Shown here: positions 48,638 to 58,880 of the stretch, piece after piece
Numbering within the stretch: position 1 is the stretch's first letter
How the letters are laid out: each line of letters opens with the position of its first letter
DNA from: Leptospira licerasiae serovar Varillal str. VAR 010
Lineage (GTDB): Bacteria > Spirochaetota > Leptospiria > Leptospirales > Leptospiraceae
Assembly (NCBI RefSeq): GCF_000244755.1
Contig: NZ_AHOO02000009.1
Location: forward strand, 124,001-188,000
Direction of reading: 5' to 3'
Length of the DNA stretch: 64,000 bases
Position numbers and translations under genes: made by a program
The notes under the pieces: model-generated
What the model was told of the DNA's origin: nothing
What the model saw: only the letters and a program-made list of their open reading frames with translations
The model's database searches: none

Positions 48638-49318
48638 TTATTCGTCTACGAACAGCTCGTCACAAAACGGGCTGTCTTTCGTGATCCTACTTTCCAGGAG
48701 ATTGAACGCAACTCTCCTGAAATAAGGACGAATTAGTTTTTCATAATACTTTTTGGATCTTTGGTGGGCATAAGGATCCGTAAAGTAGATCTCCTTTTTC
48801 ATTCTTGTGTAATCGTTCTTGGTAGGAACGGTAAAATAGAGATAGTTTACTATCTTATGCAGTTTTTCAAAAACTTTGGGAAGATGTTTATCTTCTATAT
48901 ACTGCACCACTGAATTACAGATCCCAAGAGTGAAAGGAGGGAGATGAATATGTTTCAGATCCAAATCCTGGATGGTAGAATGCAGAAAAGATAGATTATA
49001 AGAACGGATCCATTTCTGTTTTGCGATCGCATCTATCATTTCTTCCGACGGATCCACCGCAAACACACGATTCGGTTGGAATATTTTTACGAACTCCTTC
49101 AAAAGTAAAGCTTTTCCAAAACCGAAGTCAGCGATACTTCTAGGATGGACCTGCATCAGATCAAAAAGAGACTTTATATATTTTGCATGTTCTTTCGCGT
49201 TGAAGGAAGCATCCACGTCCTTCCCGCTTCCGTAAATCTCGCTCCAATAAGAAGTCTCGAATGGTAGACCGTTGGCTCCGTAAGCGATATAATCGGAGTC
49301 TTGCGGTTTTTTACTCAT
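48638..49318 (-). CDS. Class I SAM-dependent methyltransferase
   Basis: This 226-residue protein has an AdoMet fold: SIADFGFGKALLLKEF (motif I), VFAVDPSEEMIDAIA (motif II acidic) and LGICNSVVQYIEDK (motif III/IV). The substrate is unknown. It overlaps the membrane glycosyltransferase-like gene by four bases, so it probably modifies an envelope glycan or lipid. Confidence 0.78.
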   Translation of the reverse strand: MSKKPQDSDYIAYGANGLPFETSYWSEIYGSGKDVDASFNAKEHAKYIKSLFDLMQVHPRSIADFGFGKALLLKEFVKIFQPNRVFAVDPSEEMIDAIAKQKWIRSYNLSFLHSTIQDLDLKHIHLPPFTLGICNSVVQYIEDKHLPKVFEKLHKIVNYLYFTVPTKNDYTRMKKEIYFTDPYAHQRSKKYYEKLIRPYFRRVAFNLLESRITKDSPFCDELFVDE

Positions 49319-50646
49319 ACATCGGGCGCCTTGCTAGCAGAAAGCCAAGAAATGAAAAATGCTTTTAGATCATCATACCCTTTTTGGTCGGAAAGTTCCG
49401 CTTTGGCCTCGACAGATCTGGTCTTTAGGGTTTTTAAACTAGGATCCGTTTGTATTCTTTTCCATAAGAATCCGTTAATCAATACTCTCTCTCCGGATAA
49501 AAACAGATATGGAGTATTCTTAGCTTTTACTTCTCTCTGCAAAAGTTTTCTGTCAACCGCCCAAACTTCGGACAAAAGAATATAATCCTTTTCTCTCATT
49601 TCAGGATAAGAAGTAAAATGGGTCTTTTGTTTAGAAGTGAAATACAAATAAGCGGAAGTTTCAGGAGAAACATAAATCCTTTCGTCCTGGTCTATGATCA
49701 ATCTCCCTTTTAGAGATGCCACATCCTTTGCCAAAGAACTTAACTTAACCTTATCAACTCCCAAAATAGGACGGATCGTAAAATATCCGGAGACAGCGAT
49801 CAACGCAAAGATCCCGATAGAAGCAGGGATCGTATTCAATTCTTTCTCGGAACGAAGTAAAAAATTACCCACGAATAAAATTGCAATAAAGGAACCGAAA
49901 CCTAATAGATACTTCCAAACCGCTCGGCCCATAAATCCGAAAGAATGATCCCCATAAAAATTAAGATTTCCTAATAGAATAATCCCCAACACAAAAACGG
50001 AAAGATATCCGAATAAGAAAAGTTTAGGAAGGTTTCTCCTTTTAAAAAATACGGATTGCTGCTTCTTTTTTTCTCTGATCCCGACCGTTCCGGCCTTGAT
50101 TACAAAAATAGTAAATCCGATCAGGAAGAAAGTGAAATGAGAGAAAAATCCAAGCACCGTGCAGGAAACTAAGATCAAAAGATCGACTACTGTTTCCATT
50201 CGAAAGGAAAGAAATAGGACTAACAAAAACGAAAAGCTGACCAATTCTCCTAACATATTCAAGGGTACTAAATAAGAGAACGGATTGATCGCTGCCAAGT
50301 AGCAGAACAGATAATGGTTCAGTTTCCAACTCTCTCTTTCCATGATATAAGCGCAAAGATGGATGCCCAAACTCAGGAAAAACGCTCCGAAAGAGAGATA
50401 GGCGGGTATATAATTCAAACCGAAGGACGATTTCCAAAAGGATAAAAGTAAAAATGGAAGCGGCTCCTGAAGTGCGAAAAATTTTCCGTCTTCCGAAAGA
50501 GAACGTAATTGCGCCAATGCCCGAAAACTTTCTCCGTTGGACGGGTCTCCGTGCCAGGAATAGAGAAGGGTCAGAAGACCGGTGAGAAACAGCGTCGAGA
50601 GTAAAATGAGCGCGGGGTTTGCTTTTCTGTTTCTTTCCAAGTCCAT
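49315..50646 (-). CDS. Multispanning membrane protein, possible GT-C glycosyltransferase
   Basis: This 443-residue protein has about ten hydrophobic helices and a soluble C-terminal third. Its helical plan resembles dolichol-phosphate-mannose-like GT-C proteins, but no clear Asp motif is seen in the first loop, so the enzymatic call is weak. It shares four bases with the methyltransferase gene downstream. Confidence 0.55.
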   Translation of the reverse strand: MDLERNRKANPALILLSTLFLTGLLTLLYSWHGDPSNGESFRALAQLRSLSEDGKFFALQEPLPFLLLSFWKSSFGLNYIPAYLSFGAFFLSLGIHLCAYIMERESWKLNHYLFCYLAAINPFSYLVPLNMLGELVSFSFLLVLFLSFRMETVVDLLILVSCTVLGFFSHFTFFLIGFTIFVIKAGTVGIREKKKQQSVFFKRRNLPKLFLFGYLSVFVLGIILLGNLNFYGDHSFGFMGRAVWKYLLGFGSFIAILFVGNFLLRSEKELNTIPASIGIFALIAVSGYFTIRPILGVDKVKLSSLAKDVASLKGRLIIDQDERIYVSPETSAYLYFTSKQKTHFTSYPEMREKDYILLSEVWAVDRKLLQREVKAKNTPYLFLSGERVLINGFLWKRIQTDPSLKTLKTRSVEAKAELSDQKGYDDLKAFFISWLSASKAPDV

Positions 50647-50754
50647 GCGGCGGAATTCTTCTCCTTCGGATTTCGGAGCTACGTTAAAAATTTAGGTGAA
50701 ATTATACCAACACATTTTGAACTAAACTAAGAGGCATATTCCGAGGGCAAGAAG

Positions 50755-52770
50755 ATGGAAAAAAAAGACCATATCCTTTACGATAAGACCGGAAATCCTA
50801 GCAAAGAGCCGGCTTGGATTTTCAGAACTTACGCGGGTCATACAAACGCAAAGGAGTCCAACGAACTCTTTAGAAAAAACCTGGCAAAGGGTCAAACAGG
50901 CCTTTCCATCGCCTTTGATCTTCCTACACAATGCGGTTATAGCTCGGATCACGCGATCGCTAAGCCGGAAATCGGAAAAGTAGGAGTTCCAATCAACACG
51001 TTGGAAGACTTCCGAATCCTATTCGATCAGATCCCGATCGAAGAAATGAACACTTCTATGACCATCAATGGCACTTCCATGTGGTTACTTTCGCTATACG
51101 TGGCGTTAGCCGAAGAAAGAGGAGAAGATGTTTCTAAACTCCAGGGGACCACTCAAAACGACATAATCAAAGAATATCTGGCTCGAGGGACTTACATTTT
51201 CCCGCCGGAACATTCCATCCGAATCATCGTAGATATGTACGAATATTGTTTGAAAAGAATTCCGAAATGGAACCCATCCAATATTTGTTCCTACCATTTG
51301 CAAGAAGCGGGAGCAACTCCAGTCCAAGAGCTGGCATTCGCACTCGCAACAGGAATGGCCATCCTTGACGCAGTGAAAGAAAGAAACTGTTTCACTCACG
51401 AAGAATTCGAGCAGTGTGTTGGTAGGATCTCCTTCTTCGTAAACGCAGGGATTCGATTCATCGAAGAAATGTGCAAAATGCGAGCCTTCTCCGATATGTG
51501 GGAAGAGATCACAAAAGGAATTTATCAGGTAAAAAGCGAGAAATACCGCCGCTTCCGTTACGGAGTCCAAGTAAACTCACTCGGATTAACCGAAGAACAA
51601 CCTGAAAACAACGCATGGAGAATTTTGATCGAAGCTTTGGGAGTTACCTTAAGCAGAGATGCAAGATGCCGCGCCCTCCAACTTCCAGCTTGGAACGAAG
51701 CACTTTCACTTCCTCGTCCTTGGGACCAACAATGGTCACTTCGTTTACAACAAGTACTCGCTTACGAAACAGACTTACTTGAATATCCTGACCTATTCGA
51801 AGGTTCTAGAGTCGTAGAAAGTAAAGTAAAAGACCTGATCGAGAACGCAAACAAAGAGATCCAAAAGATCAAAGAAATGGGCGGAGCGATCAAGGCGATC
51901 GAGAACGGTTACATGAAAGCCCAACTCGTAAAATCCCAGGCAGAAAGACTCGCTAAGATAAATAACGACGAACTCATCATCGTAGGAAAGAATAAATGGA
52001 AGGAAGGAATTCCCTCCCCTCTTACTAACGATCCTGACGGAGGGATTTTCAAAGTAGATCCTAAATCCGCAGAACAAACCTTAAAAGTACTCTCCGATGT
52101 AAAAGCAAGAAGAGATGCGAAGAAGGTAGCGGAAACTCTAACAAGATTAGAAGACGATGCTAGAAACGGAAAGAACCTCATGTTCGCTTCCGTAGAATGT
52201 GCAAAGGCTCTTGTAACTACGGGAGAATGGGCTGACACTCTTAGAAAAGTATTCGGCGAATATCGTCCATCCACCGGGGTAGAAGGACAAAAACTCAATC
52301 TAGAATCCGACAAAGTATCTAATGTCAGAGCCAAAGTAGAGAAATTCCAAAAAGCAACGGGAGCAAGACCTAAGATCGTAGTAGGAAAACCTGGGTTAGA
52401 CGGTCATTCCAACGGAGCGGAAATGATCGCGGTCTCCGCAAAACATGCGGGATTCGATGTGATTTACTCAGGCATCAGACTCACTCCGGAAGAAATCGTA
52501 CAATCCGCTGTGGAAGAAAACGCAAATGTGATCGGAGTATCCATACTTTCCGGATCTCATGTGGAGCTTGCAGAGCAGATATTCGCAGAATTAAAACATT
52601 ATAAGGCGGATATACCAGTGGTCTTCGGAGGAATCATCCCTCAGCCTGATTTCGAAAAGTTACATTCCATCGGAGTGAAAGCGATCTTTACGCCTAAAGA
52701 TTACGATCTAATGGATGTGATGGATCGTATCATAGACATCGTATCGGATAAGATCCCAGCGTCCGTCTAA
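50755..52770 (+). CDS. meaA: Cobalamin-dependent acyl-CoA mutase, MeaA/ethylmalonyl-CoA mutase-like
   Basis: This 671-residue protein combines the mutase barrel (about 1-480) and a C-terminal B12 domain (about 540-660). It has GLSIAFDLPTQCGYSSDH and the axial-ligand motif LDGHSNGAEMIAV with IYSGIRLTPEEIVQ and VSILSGSH. The SNGAE form and GIRLTPE are features of MeaA/ethylmalonyl-CoA mutase rather than methylmalonyl-CoA mutase (family knowledge), so ethylmalonyl-CoA to methylsuccinyl-CoA is the better guess. It is followed by the MeaB chaperone gene. Confidence 0.85.
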   Translation: MEKKDHILYDKTGNPSKEPAWIFRTYAGHTNAKESNELFRKNLAKGQTGLSIAFDLPTQCGYSSDHAIAKPEIGKVGVPINTLEDFRILFDQIPIEEMNTSMTINGTSMWLLSLYVALAEERGEDVSKLQGTTQNDIIKEYLARGTYIFPPEHSIRIIVDMYEYCLKRIPKWNPSNICSYHLQEAGATPVQELAFALATGMAILDAVKERNCFTHEEFEQCVGRISFFVNAGIRFIEEMCKMRAFSDMWEEITKGIYQVKSEKYRRFRYGVQVNSLGLTEEQPENNAWRILIEALGVTLSRDARCRALQLPAWNEALSLPRPWDQQWSLRLQQVLAYETDLLEYPDLFEGSRVVESKVKDLIENANKEIQKIKEMGGAIKAIENGYMKAQLVKSQAERLAKINNDELIIVGKNKWKEGIPSPLTNDPDGGIFKVDPKSAEQTLKVLSDVKARRDAKKVAETLTRLEDDARNGKNLMFASVECAKALVTTGEWADTLRKVFGEYRPSTGVEGQKLNLESDKVSNVRAKVEKFQKATGARPKIVVGKPGLDGHSNGAEMIAVSAKHAGFDVIYSGIRLTPEEIVQSAVEENANVIGVSILSGSHVELAEQIFAELKHYKADIPVVFGGIIPQPDFEKLHSIGVKAIFTPKDYDLMDVMDRIIDIVSDKIPASV

Positions 52771-52773
52771 GGC

Positions 52774-53727
52774 ATGACCGTACGGTTTGCAGAAAAGGAA
52801 CTTAAAGAACTGATCCAAGAAGCTTCTCAAGGGGAAAAATATCCTCTTGCGAAGCTGATCAGTGAACTCGAAAAACCGGATTCATTCGAATTTCGTAAAG
52901 TTCTATTCAAAGAATTAGAAAGTTCGGGCTTTAACGGGGACAAATCAGTCACCATCGGGTTTACAGGAACTCCAGGCGCGGGAAAATCCTCTCTATTAGG
53001 CGAGATCTCCACCAATTTTTTACAAACAGAATCCGATAAAAAAATGGCGGTAGTCGCCATAGATCCCTCCAGTCATATCAGCGGAGGTTCCCTACTCGGA
53101 GATAGAACTAGATTATCCTTACCGGTCAGAGAAAAAAGGATCTTTTTCAGATCCCAACCTAGCCAACTAGAACTAGGAGGTCTGAATCCGTACACCTACC
53201 ATGTGATCCGACTCCTCCGTTGTTTTTTCGATTTTATATTCGTGGAAACGGTTGGAATCGGCCAAAACGAGATAGAAGTATCGAAACTCGCAGATCTTTC
53301 CTTTTTAGTAATGGTGCCGCTCGGCGGAGATCAGATCCAATTCATGAAAAGCGGGATTATGGAAGTCCCAGATGCATTCATATTAAACAAATGTGATGAA
53401 GAAAATCTTGCGAGCGCAAGTTATCATACACTCTCCACTACTTTGGAGTTTTTGAGAGATATCGTTCCGGGAGGGAGTATCCCCCCTATTTTCCTGACCA
53501 GTGTAAAAACTAAAAAAGGGATCCCAGAACTTTTGGATTATGTTTTAAAAAGTAAACCTCATACTAAAAGATTTTCGGAAACGAAAGTACAGATCGAAAA
53601 ATGGATCAAGACAGAATATGGGAATTTTGGGCTTAAGATTTTAGCCCAAACTCAAATTGATCCAAAAAGTTCTTTCGAAGAAGTAGAAACTTCTGCTAAA
53701 ACCGAAATCGAAAAAAGATACAAATAA
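52774..53727 (+). CDS. meaB: MeaB/ArgK-type GTPase chaperone of the mutase
   Basis: This 317-residue G3E-family GTPase has a P-loop GFTGTPGAGKSSLLGE, switch region VVAIDPSSHISGGSLLGD with the GDR-like RTRLS, VETVGIGQNE and LNKCD for guanine. It protects and loads the B12 mutase encoded three bases upstream, using GTP hydrolysis. Confidence 0.93.
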   Translation: MTVRFAEKELKELIQEASQGEKYPLAKLISELEKPDSFEFRKVLFKELESSGFNGDKSVTIGFTGTPGAGKSSLLGEISTNFLQTESDKKMAVVAIDPSSHISGGSLLGDRTRLSLPVREKRIFFRSQPSQLELGGLNPYTYHVIRLLRCFFDFIFVETVGIGQNEIEVSKLADLSFLVMVPLGGDQIQFMKSGIMEVPDAFILNKCDEENLASASYHTLSTTLEFLRDIVPGGSIPPIFLTSVKTKKGIPELLDYVLKSKPHTKRFSETKVQIEKWIKTEYGNFGLKILAQTQIDPKSSFEEVETSAKTEIEKRYK

Positions 53728-53743
53728 GGTGTTTATCTAGGTT

Positions 53744-55915
53744 ATGCTAGCAATTTTTAATTCTCTGTTCATTGGTATCGTATTCATTTCTTCCTCCCTC
53801 ACAAACCAAATCCTTTCCGGTTTTTCAAGGCATTTAGCCTGGACAGGATTTGGTTTAGGAATCGGATTTATAGCTTACTTTTTCTATAAAAACAAGGAGC
53901 AAGCGCAATCTATCAAAAATTTGATAACTCAAATTTCAATTTCGGCATTAACCGGAATATATATTGCCCTTTATTTTTTCTCTCCGACAGCATACGGGTC
54001 CTTATTCACAAACTTTAAATCACTATACATTTTCGTATTACTTTCCGTTTCTATTGGGACCTCTTACTGCAAAACAAAAAAGATATCTGATATCTGGAAA
54101 AACTTTTCCAAGTTGGGACTTTTAACCTTATTCTTATTACTATTTACTATACCAACTTCAGTAACTAGACTTTTTTCAAGCGACGATTCCAATGGAGCCA
54201 AGTTGACTCCTTTCAGCTTAGAAAAAGACGGAAATCTAGATCTTTCCGAATTCTATATAAATCCTCCGATTATCACTGCATCAGAATTAGCCAAAGACAA
54301 AAAAACTCTATTGGTACCTTCTCAGATGCCCTCAGGTGATTATATAAAACACCCTTTCTTTCTAACTGCCTACGAAGGGAAATTACTGAATGCCTTCCCT
54401 TTGTTGCCAGGGCTTTACAATTCTGTTGTTTATTTTTCCTTAAAATTGATCGGAGTAGAGATCGCTATTCCTGATACAATCAATCTTTCCGGTCCAGCTC
54501 CCAAAATACATACTATCGAAGATTTTATCTATTTGGAAAAATTCTCGTCCTCTCTTCTTTTTGCTATCACCTCGATCCTACTGTTCAAAGCAATTTCTAA
54601 GATAGCCTCTGCCAGAACTTCACTTCTGATCACTTTGCTTTATTCTTTCGGAACAACACATTTTTCGAACACTTCTCAAACTTTATGGCAACACGGATTT
54701 GTAGAATTCCTGATCGTAGCAAGTATCTTTCTCTTTCTTTCTAAAGACATTTTAACTCCTGCAAAAACATTACTCCTCGGCGTAATATTAGGCTCTTTCT
54801 TCTTTGTAAGACCTCCTTCCATCTTAGTCGCCGGATCACTCGGCCTAGTATTTTTATGGAGACTTCGTTATGTTTCAACAAAGGACAAGATCAATCTTCT
54901 TCTCTTATCAGCAGCCGGTGCGCTCATACCATTTTGTTCACTAGGACTTCTGAATTATTTAGAATATGGACATATAATGGGCGGATATTATCTCATGGAG
55001 AAATCCTTTGCCCTAACAGGAATGCCTGATAGATTTATCGGAGATCTATGGGAGGGAGTCGGCGGATTATTAATTAGCCCCGGGTTCGGCTTATTTATAT
55101 TCTCCCCTATCGTATTATTATCCTTTTTAGGATTTTTCCGAAGCAGAAGGAAAATCGGATTTTTGGTCTTTCCAACAATCCTTTCGACTCTTGTTTACTT
55201 ATACATCTATGGAAAACATTTTGTATGGTGGGGAGGAGTATCTTATGCGACCAGATTTTTAAGCGATCTTATGCCTTTCTTCGCAATATTACTTTTACCC
55301 GCATTAACGATTTCTTATAAACGGACCGTCTTAAAATTCTTACTAATATTTTTCTCAATAATTTCCGTTTGGGCTCATACATCCGCAATGTATTCGGATG
55401 CTCCTTTTAAAGAATGGGCAGCGTGCAAGAGACTGCCGATCAGAGAAAAAGCTTGGAGATGGGAAAGGATCCCTTATACAATGCCGTTCAGATCATATTA
55501 TCCCTATATAACAGGAAAACTTGATATAGAACCGATCTATGAATGCCAATTAGGAGAAGTTGCTGGATCCTTAGAGGACAGAAAAGCTTTCAAGTTTGAT
55601 AATAATTCGGTTTTATTAGGTTCCGAAAAGATCTTTCCGGATGTAACTGTATATTTCAGATCGGGCCATTATTGCGCTAAGGTCTTTTCAAAAGTCGAAA
55701 AAGAAGGAATTTCATCGGAGACAAACTTACAGATCTTGGTCTTTCAAAAAGACATGATATTCTTGGATCGAAGCTTGAATTCCGAGCGCTCCGAAAAAAA
55801 TAAATTCGAATTCGATATCACAAAATCCGGAAAAACTAAAGTCTCCATTCTCAAAAAAGGAAAAGATCCCGTTATATTCGCGGGTGTCACCCTTACAAAA
55901 GAGAACTGCGAATAA
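53744..55915 (+). CDS. Large membrane protein, GT-C glycosyltransferase-like
   Basis: This 723-residue protein has about thirteen hydrophobic helices (residues 1-560) and a C-terminal soluble domain of about 160. The stretch WWGGVSYATRFLSDLMPF in the second half resembles a motif seen in leptospiral GT-C-like proteins; this is from memory. A role in envelope polysaccharide or glycolipid assembly is possible but not shown. It follows meaB with a 16-base gap and is similar in type to the gene at 55955. Confidence 0.55.
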   Translation: MLAIFNSLFIGIVFISSSLTNQILSGFSRHLAWTGFGLGIGFIAYFFYKNKEQAQSIKNLITQISISALTGIYIALYFFSPTAYGSLFTNFKSLYIFVLLSVSIGTSYCKTKKISDIWKNFSKLGLLTLFLLLFTIPTSVTRLFSSDDSNGAKLTPFSLEKDGNLDLSEFYINPPIITASELAKDKKTLLVPSQMPSGDYIKHPFFLTAYEGKLLNAFPLLPGLYNSVVYFSLKLIGVEIAIPDTINLSGPAPKIHTIEDFIYLEKFSSSLLFAITSILLFKAISKIASARTSLLITLLYSFGTTHFSNTSQTLWQHGFVEFLIVASIFLFLSKDILTPAKTLLLGVILGSFFFVRPPSILVAGSLGLVFLWRLRYVSTKDKINLLLLSAAGALIPFCSLGLLNYLEYGHIMGGYYLMEKSFALTGMPDRFIGDLWEGVGGLLISPGFGLFIFSPIVLLSFLGFFRSRRKIGFLVFPTILSTLVYLYIYGKHFVWWGGVSYATRFLSDLMPFFAILLLPALTISYKRTVLKFLLIFFSIISVWAHTSAMYSDAPFKEWAACKRLPIREKAWRWERIPYTMPFRSYYPYITGKLDIEPIYECQLGEVAGSLEDRKAFKFDNNSVLLGSEKIFPDVTVYFRSGHYCAKVFSKVEKEGISSETNLQILVFQKDMIFLDRSLNSERSEKNKFEFDITKSGKTKVSILKKGKDPVIFAGVTLTKENCE

Positions 55916-55954
55916 TATTCTGGTTTTTTAAAGAACTAAAAAGAGGCGAAATAT

Positions 55955-57541
55955 ATGAGCTCTATCTTCAAAAAAAGAAATCTTCTAGGATTCTTATCCC
56001 TACTTCTTTTCTGCATCGTTCTCATAAAATCATCGAAACCGGAAGTTTCTCTCGCCTACGATTCCAGAACAAAATCTCTCCAAACACATGCGTTAGTTCA
56101 CTCAGGTTTTGCATCGGAAGAACTCCCCTACCCCGCAAAATCCATCGATCCAAAAGAAGAATTCCTTCCGATGCCTGCGAATAATTATACGAAATTAGGA
56201 GCATCTACCATCTCCGTTTTTCCAATTTTATTGGCAGCACTCGCAACCCCATTTTATTATATTGCAGGCAACCAAGGCTTACCTTATTTCAATTTACTCG
56301 GGGTATTTGTATATCTATGGATCTTAAGAAAATTTTGGAGGGCTTCTAACTCTTTTATATCCCTCGCATTTTTCGGATCGTATCTCCCAATCTTAATGAT
56401 GGAGTTTGCAGAACACACTTTGTTCGTAGCTCTCCTTCTTGCAAGTCTCACCTTTTTATATAAAAGATCCGGAATATATGCCGGAATTTTTGCGGGATTG
56501 TCCATTTGGCTTAGACATGAAGGGATCGTATTTGCCGGTTGCATCTTATTTGCTTCGTGGATTAGCGAAGGATTTCCTCCATTTAATAAAAAGATAAAGT
56601 TGGACAAGTCTCAAACATTACTCTTCGGAATTGGATTTGTATCCATATTTGCAGTTTTTATCCTATTTAATTATCTTCGCTATTCTTCCCTTTTGGGGCC
56701 TAGGTTTCATGCAAATTATGGGGAATCCGGAATCGGCATCTCGGATAAAATCCAATGGGCGATTGGTTTCTTATTCCTGAACAAGATAGACGAGACCTTA
56801 CGGATCGGTTTTTTCACTTATATGCCGTTTGCTCTGATTGGTCTTGGGATACTTCTTTTTAATATTCGCAAAATTTCTGTGAGAAGAAAAACAATCGTTC
56901 TCGGAGCGTTCTTCTTTCTTTTTACGATCCCTTTCTTAGCCCCGAATTACGGATTCTGGGAATGGGGACCTAGATATTTAAGTGCCGGAATTCCTTCTGT
57001 GACCTTGGTCCTATTTTGGTTTTGGAATTATTTTGCAAGAAAGAAGAAGATACTCTTCCAAAAGTTCGTCTTTGGAATCTTGATCGCAATACCTATGATC
57101 ATGACTTTTATTGGTTTAAATTTTTTAAACCAATCCAGAAAACAACTTCTAAAAACCTATACTTTATTCCATGAATTAAAAGCGGATACATTCATATTCC
57201 ATGATTTTTCCGTAATGTATTTTATGGGAAACGATTACTTATCCAAGAATGTACTATGTGCTCCTAAAGAAGATTCCCTCGCGGGACTTATGAGAACAAT
57301 TGCTCAAAAAGAAAAAGGTAAAAGGATTGCACTCATCCAAATCAAAGAAGAATTGATCACTCCGGAAAAATTAGAAAAAACCAGAAAAAGTCCCGTTTTC
57401 GATATTATGCTTAAAACGGAACCATGGAAAAGTAAAAACCTCTCTTCTAAAATTTTAGAGTATTATCCGAATGTGCAAAGGATAGATTCTCCTTTTTTCG
57501 ATATTTGGGTGGGAGATTTTGAAGCTTCTTCAAAATTGTAA
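55955..57541 (+). CDS. Membrane protein, GT-C glycosyltransferase-like
   Basis: This 528-residue protein has about ten helices and a C-terminal soluble part. WEWGPRYLSAGIPSVTLVLF is similar to WWGGVSYATRFLSDLMPF in the neighbouring 723-residue protein, which suggests the two are related paralogues. Function unknown. GAGGCG precedes the ATG. Confidence 0.55.
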   Translation: MSSIFKKRNLLGFLSLLLFCIVLIKSSKPEVSLAYDSRTKSLQTHALVHSGFASEELPYPAKSIDPKEEFLPMPANNYTKLGASTISVFPILLAALATPFYYIAGNQGLPYFNLLGVFVYLWILRKFWRASNSFISLAFFGSYLPILMMEFAEHTLFVALLLASLTFLYKRSGIYAGIFAGLSIWLRHEGIVFAGCILFASWISEGFPPFNKKIKLDKSQTLLFGIGFVSIFAVFILFNYLRYSSLLGPRFHANYGESGIGISDKIQWAIGFLFLNKIDETLRIGFFTYMPFALIGLGILLFNIRKISVRRKTIVLGAFFFLFTIPFLAPNYGFWEWGPRYLSAGIPSVTLVLFWFWNYFARKKKILFQKFVFGILIAIPMIMTFIGLNFLNQSRKQLLKTYTLFHELKADTFIFHDFSVMYFMGNDYLSKNVLCAPKEDSLAGLMRTIAQKEKGKRIALIQIKEELITPEKLEKTRKSPVFDIMLKTEPWKSKNLSSKILEYYPNVQRIDSPFFDIWVGDFEASSKL

Positions 57542-57561
57542 TAAATTATTGATTGATTAAA

Positions 57562-57597
57562 GAGAATTTTTTCATCCAATCATTGGATGAAATTCTC
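57562..57597 (+). promoter_or_regulatory. Hairpin enclosing a start codon
   Basis: GAGAATTT plus CATCCAAT (57562-57569 and 57573-57580, three-base bulge between) pair with ATTGGATG plus AAATTCTC (57582-57597). All 16 pairs match. The ATG of the caspase-like gene (57587-57589) is in the stem. No ribosome site lies free upstream, so the hairpin can block initiation until opened. It could also end the transcript of the gene that stops at 57541, but no T-run follows. Confidence 0.6.
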
Positions 57598-58816
57598 GTC
57601 CGGTTTATTCTTCTCCACGCTTCTACTTTTATTTTCTTTTAGTTCTTCTTTTTCAGAAGAAATTAAATTTGTTCACCCTACTAATGCCGTCGGCGGTACG
57701 TTCTCCGGGATCAAAAAAAGAGCGGAACTTCCCTCGCCTACCGTTTCCGGCGATGGTTTAAAAGCGGTGGCAATCGTTGGCGAAGTCGACGGAAACGAAG
57801 GTCCCAAGACCAGAGAATATGTGAACAATATCAAAGGACTTGTAAAAGTCTTAAAAGACAGAGGAGTTTCCGTCAGCGAATTTTATCCTCCGAATAATCC
57901 TTGGTCAGGAATCAAAGAAGCTTCACAAAATGCGAATATAGTTCTGTATGCGGGACATGGGGTCGGTACCAATTTGGACCAACCACCTTATGATCAGAGA
58001 ACCGTAGGTGGATTCTATTTGGGAAAAGAATTCGTTTCTAACGAGCAAATTTCTTCCGGTTTAAAACCTGCACCGGGGGCGATCATTCTATTCTTAGGAG
58101 CTTGTTTTACTGCGGGCAATATGGCATACGATATGGGAGTGATCCGGGACGAAGAAACTAAAAAGAGGATCTCCATGTATTCTTCTCCTTTTCTGGAGAC
58201 CGGATTCAAAGGTTATTATGCTACTTGGGCGCCTTGGACAGCTCAGACAATTATAGCATTATTATTTACTAATAAAAACTATGGGGACGTTTATTTCAGC
58301 CAAACAAATCCTCAGGAAGTGACTAAAATTTCTCATCCGAATTTTTCGAAATCATATTTGTATTATCATACGAAACCTCCTGCATCAAAACCTATTTATG
58401 ATTATGCATTTGCGGGAGATCCTTCCAGTGTGATCCGATCCGATAATTCAAACACCAATTCCGAAACCAAAATTTCGGAAGAAGAAATACTGAATCAAAA
58501 TCGTATCTTGATTTCCAGCTTATACGATAAGAATGAGAATAAATCCCTGGAGTCGCTTGAAAAGGGCGCAGATCCGAATGCGGATTATTTAGGTTGGAAA
58601 CCGATCCATCTTGCGATCGTATTCGATCTTCCGAATGTAGTTAAGGAGCTTGTCCGTAAAAAAGCTTCCATCAATGCTCAGGCAGAAGGTTATACCCCTT
58701 TGTCCATGGCGCTTGCTTATGAACGCAAAGAGATCGCTGAGTTTTTGGAAAAAGAAGGCGGGACCAGAAGTAGGGCCGCATTTAAAAAACCGAATATTCC
58801 GAATTTAAAGAAGTAG
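57587..58816 (+). CDS. Exported caspase-fold protein with C-terminal ankyrin repeats
   Basis: This 409-residue protein has a signal peptide (about 1-24, FSSSFSEE). A domain of about 230 residues follows with NIVLYAGHGVG (His in a GHG) and IILFLGACFTAGN (Cys), the His-Cys dyad pattern of the caspase/gingipain-like clan CD fold. The C-terminus (about 325-395) has two ankyrin-like repeats, NADYLGWKPIHLAIVFD and INAQAEGYTPLSMALAYE. It may be a secreted or periplasmic peptidase whose target is bound by the ankyrins; this is inferred. Its start codon is in the hairpin at 57562-57597. Confidence 0.65.
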   Translation: MKFSSGLFFSTLLLLFSFSSSFSEEIKFVHPTNAVGGTFSGIKKRAELPSPTVSGDGLKAVAIVGEVDGNEGPKTREYVNNIKGLVKVLKDRGVSVSEFYPPNNPWSGIKEASQNANIVLYAGHGVGTNLDQPPYDQRTVGGFYLGKEFVSNEQISSGLKPAPGAIILFLGACFTAGNMAYDMGVIRDEETKKRISMYSSPFLETGFKGYYATWAPWTAQTIIALLFTNKNYGDVYFSQTNPQEVTKISHPNFSKSYLYYHTKPPASKPIYDYAFAGDPSSVIRSDNSNTNSETKISEEEILNQNRILISSLYDKNENKSLESLEKGADPNADYLGWKPIHLAIVFDLPNVVKELVRKKASINAQAEGYTPLSMALAYERKEIAEFLEKEGGTRSRAAFKKPNIPNLKK

Positions 58817-58880
58817 AAGGATCTATTCTTATTCAAGGCATCTTTCTACCGCTCCGCGACAGGGGTATGTAGGGCTTTTA

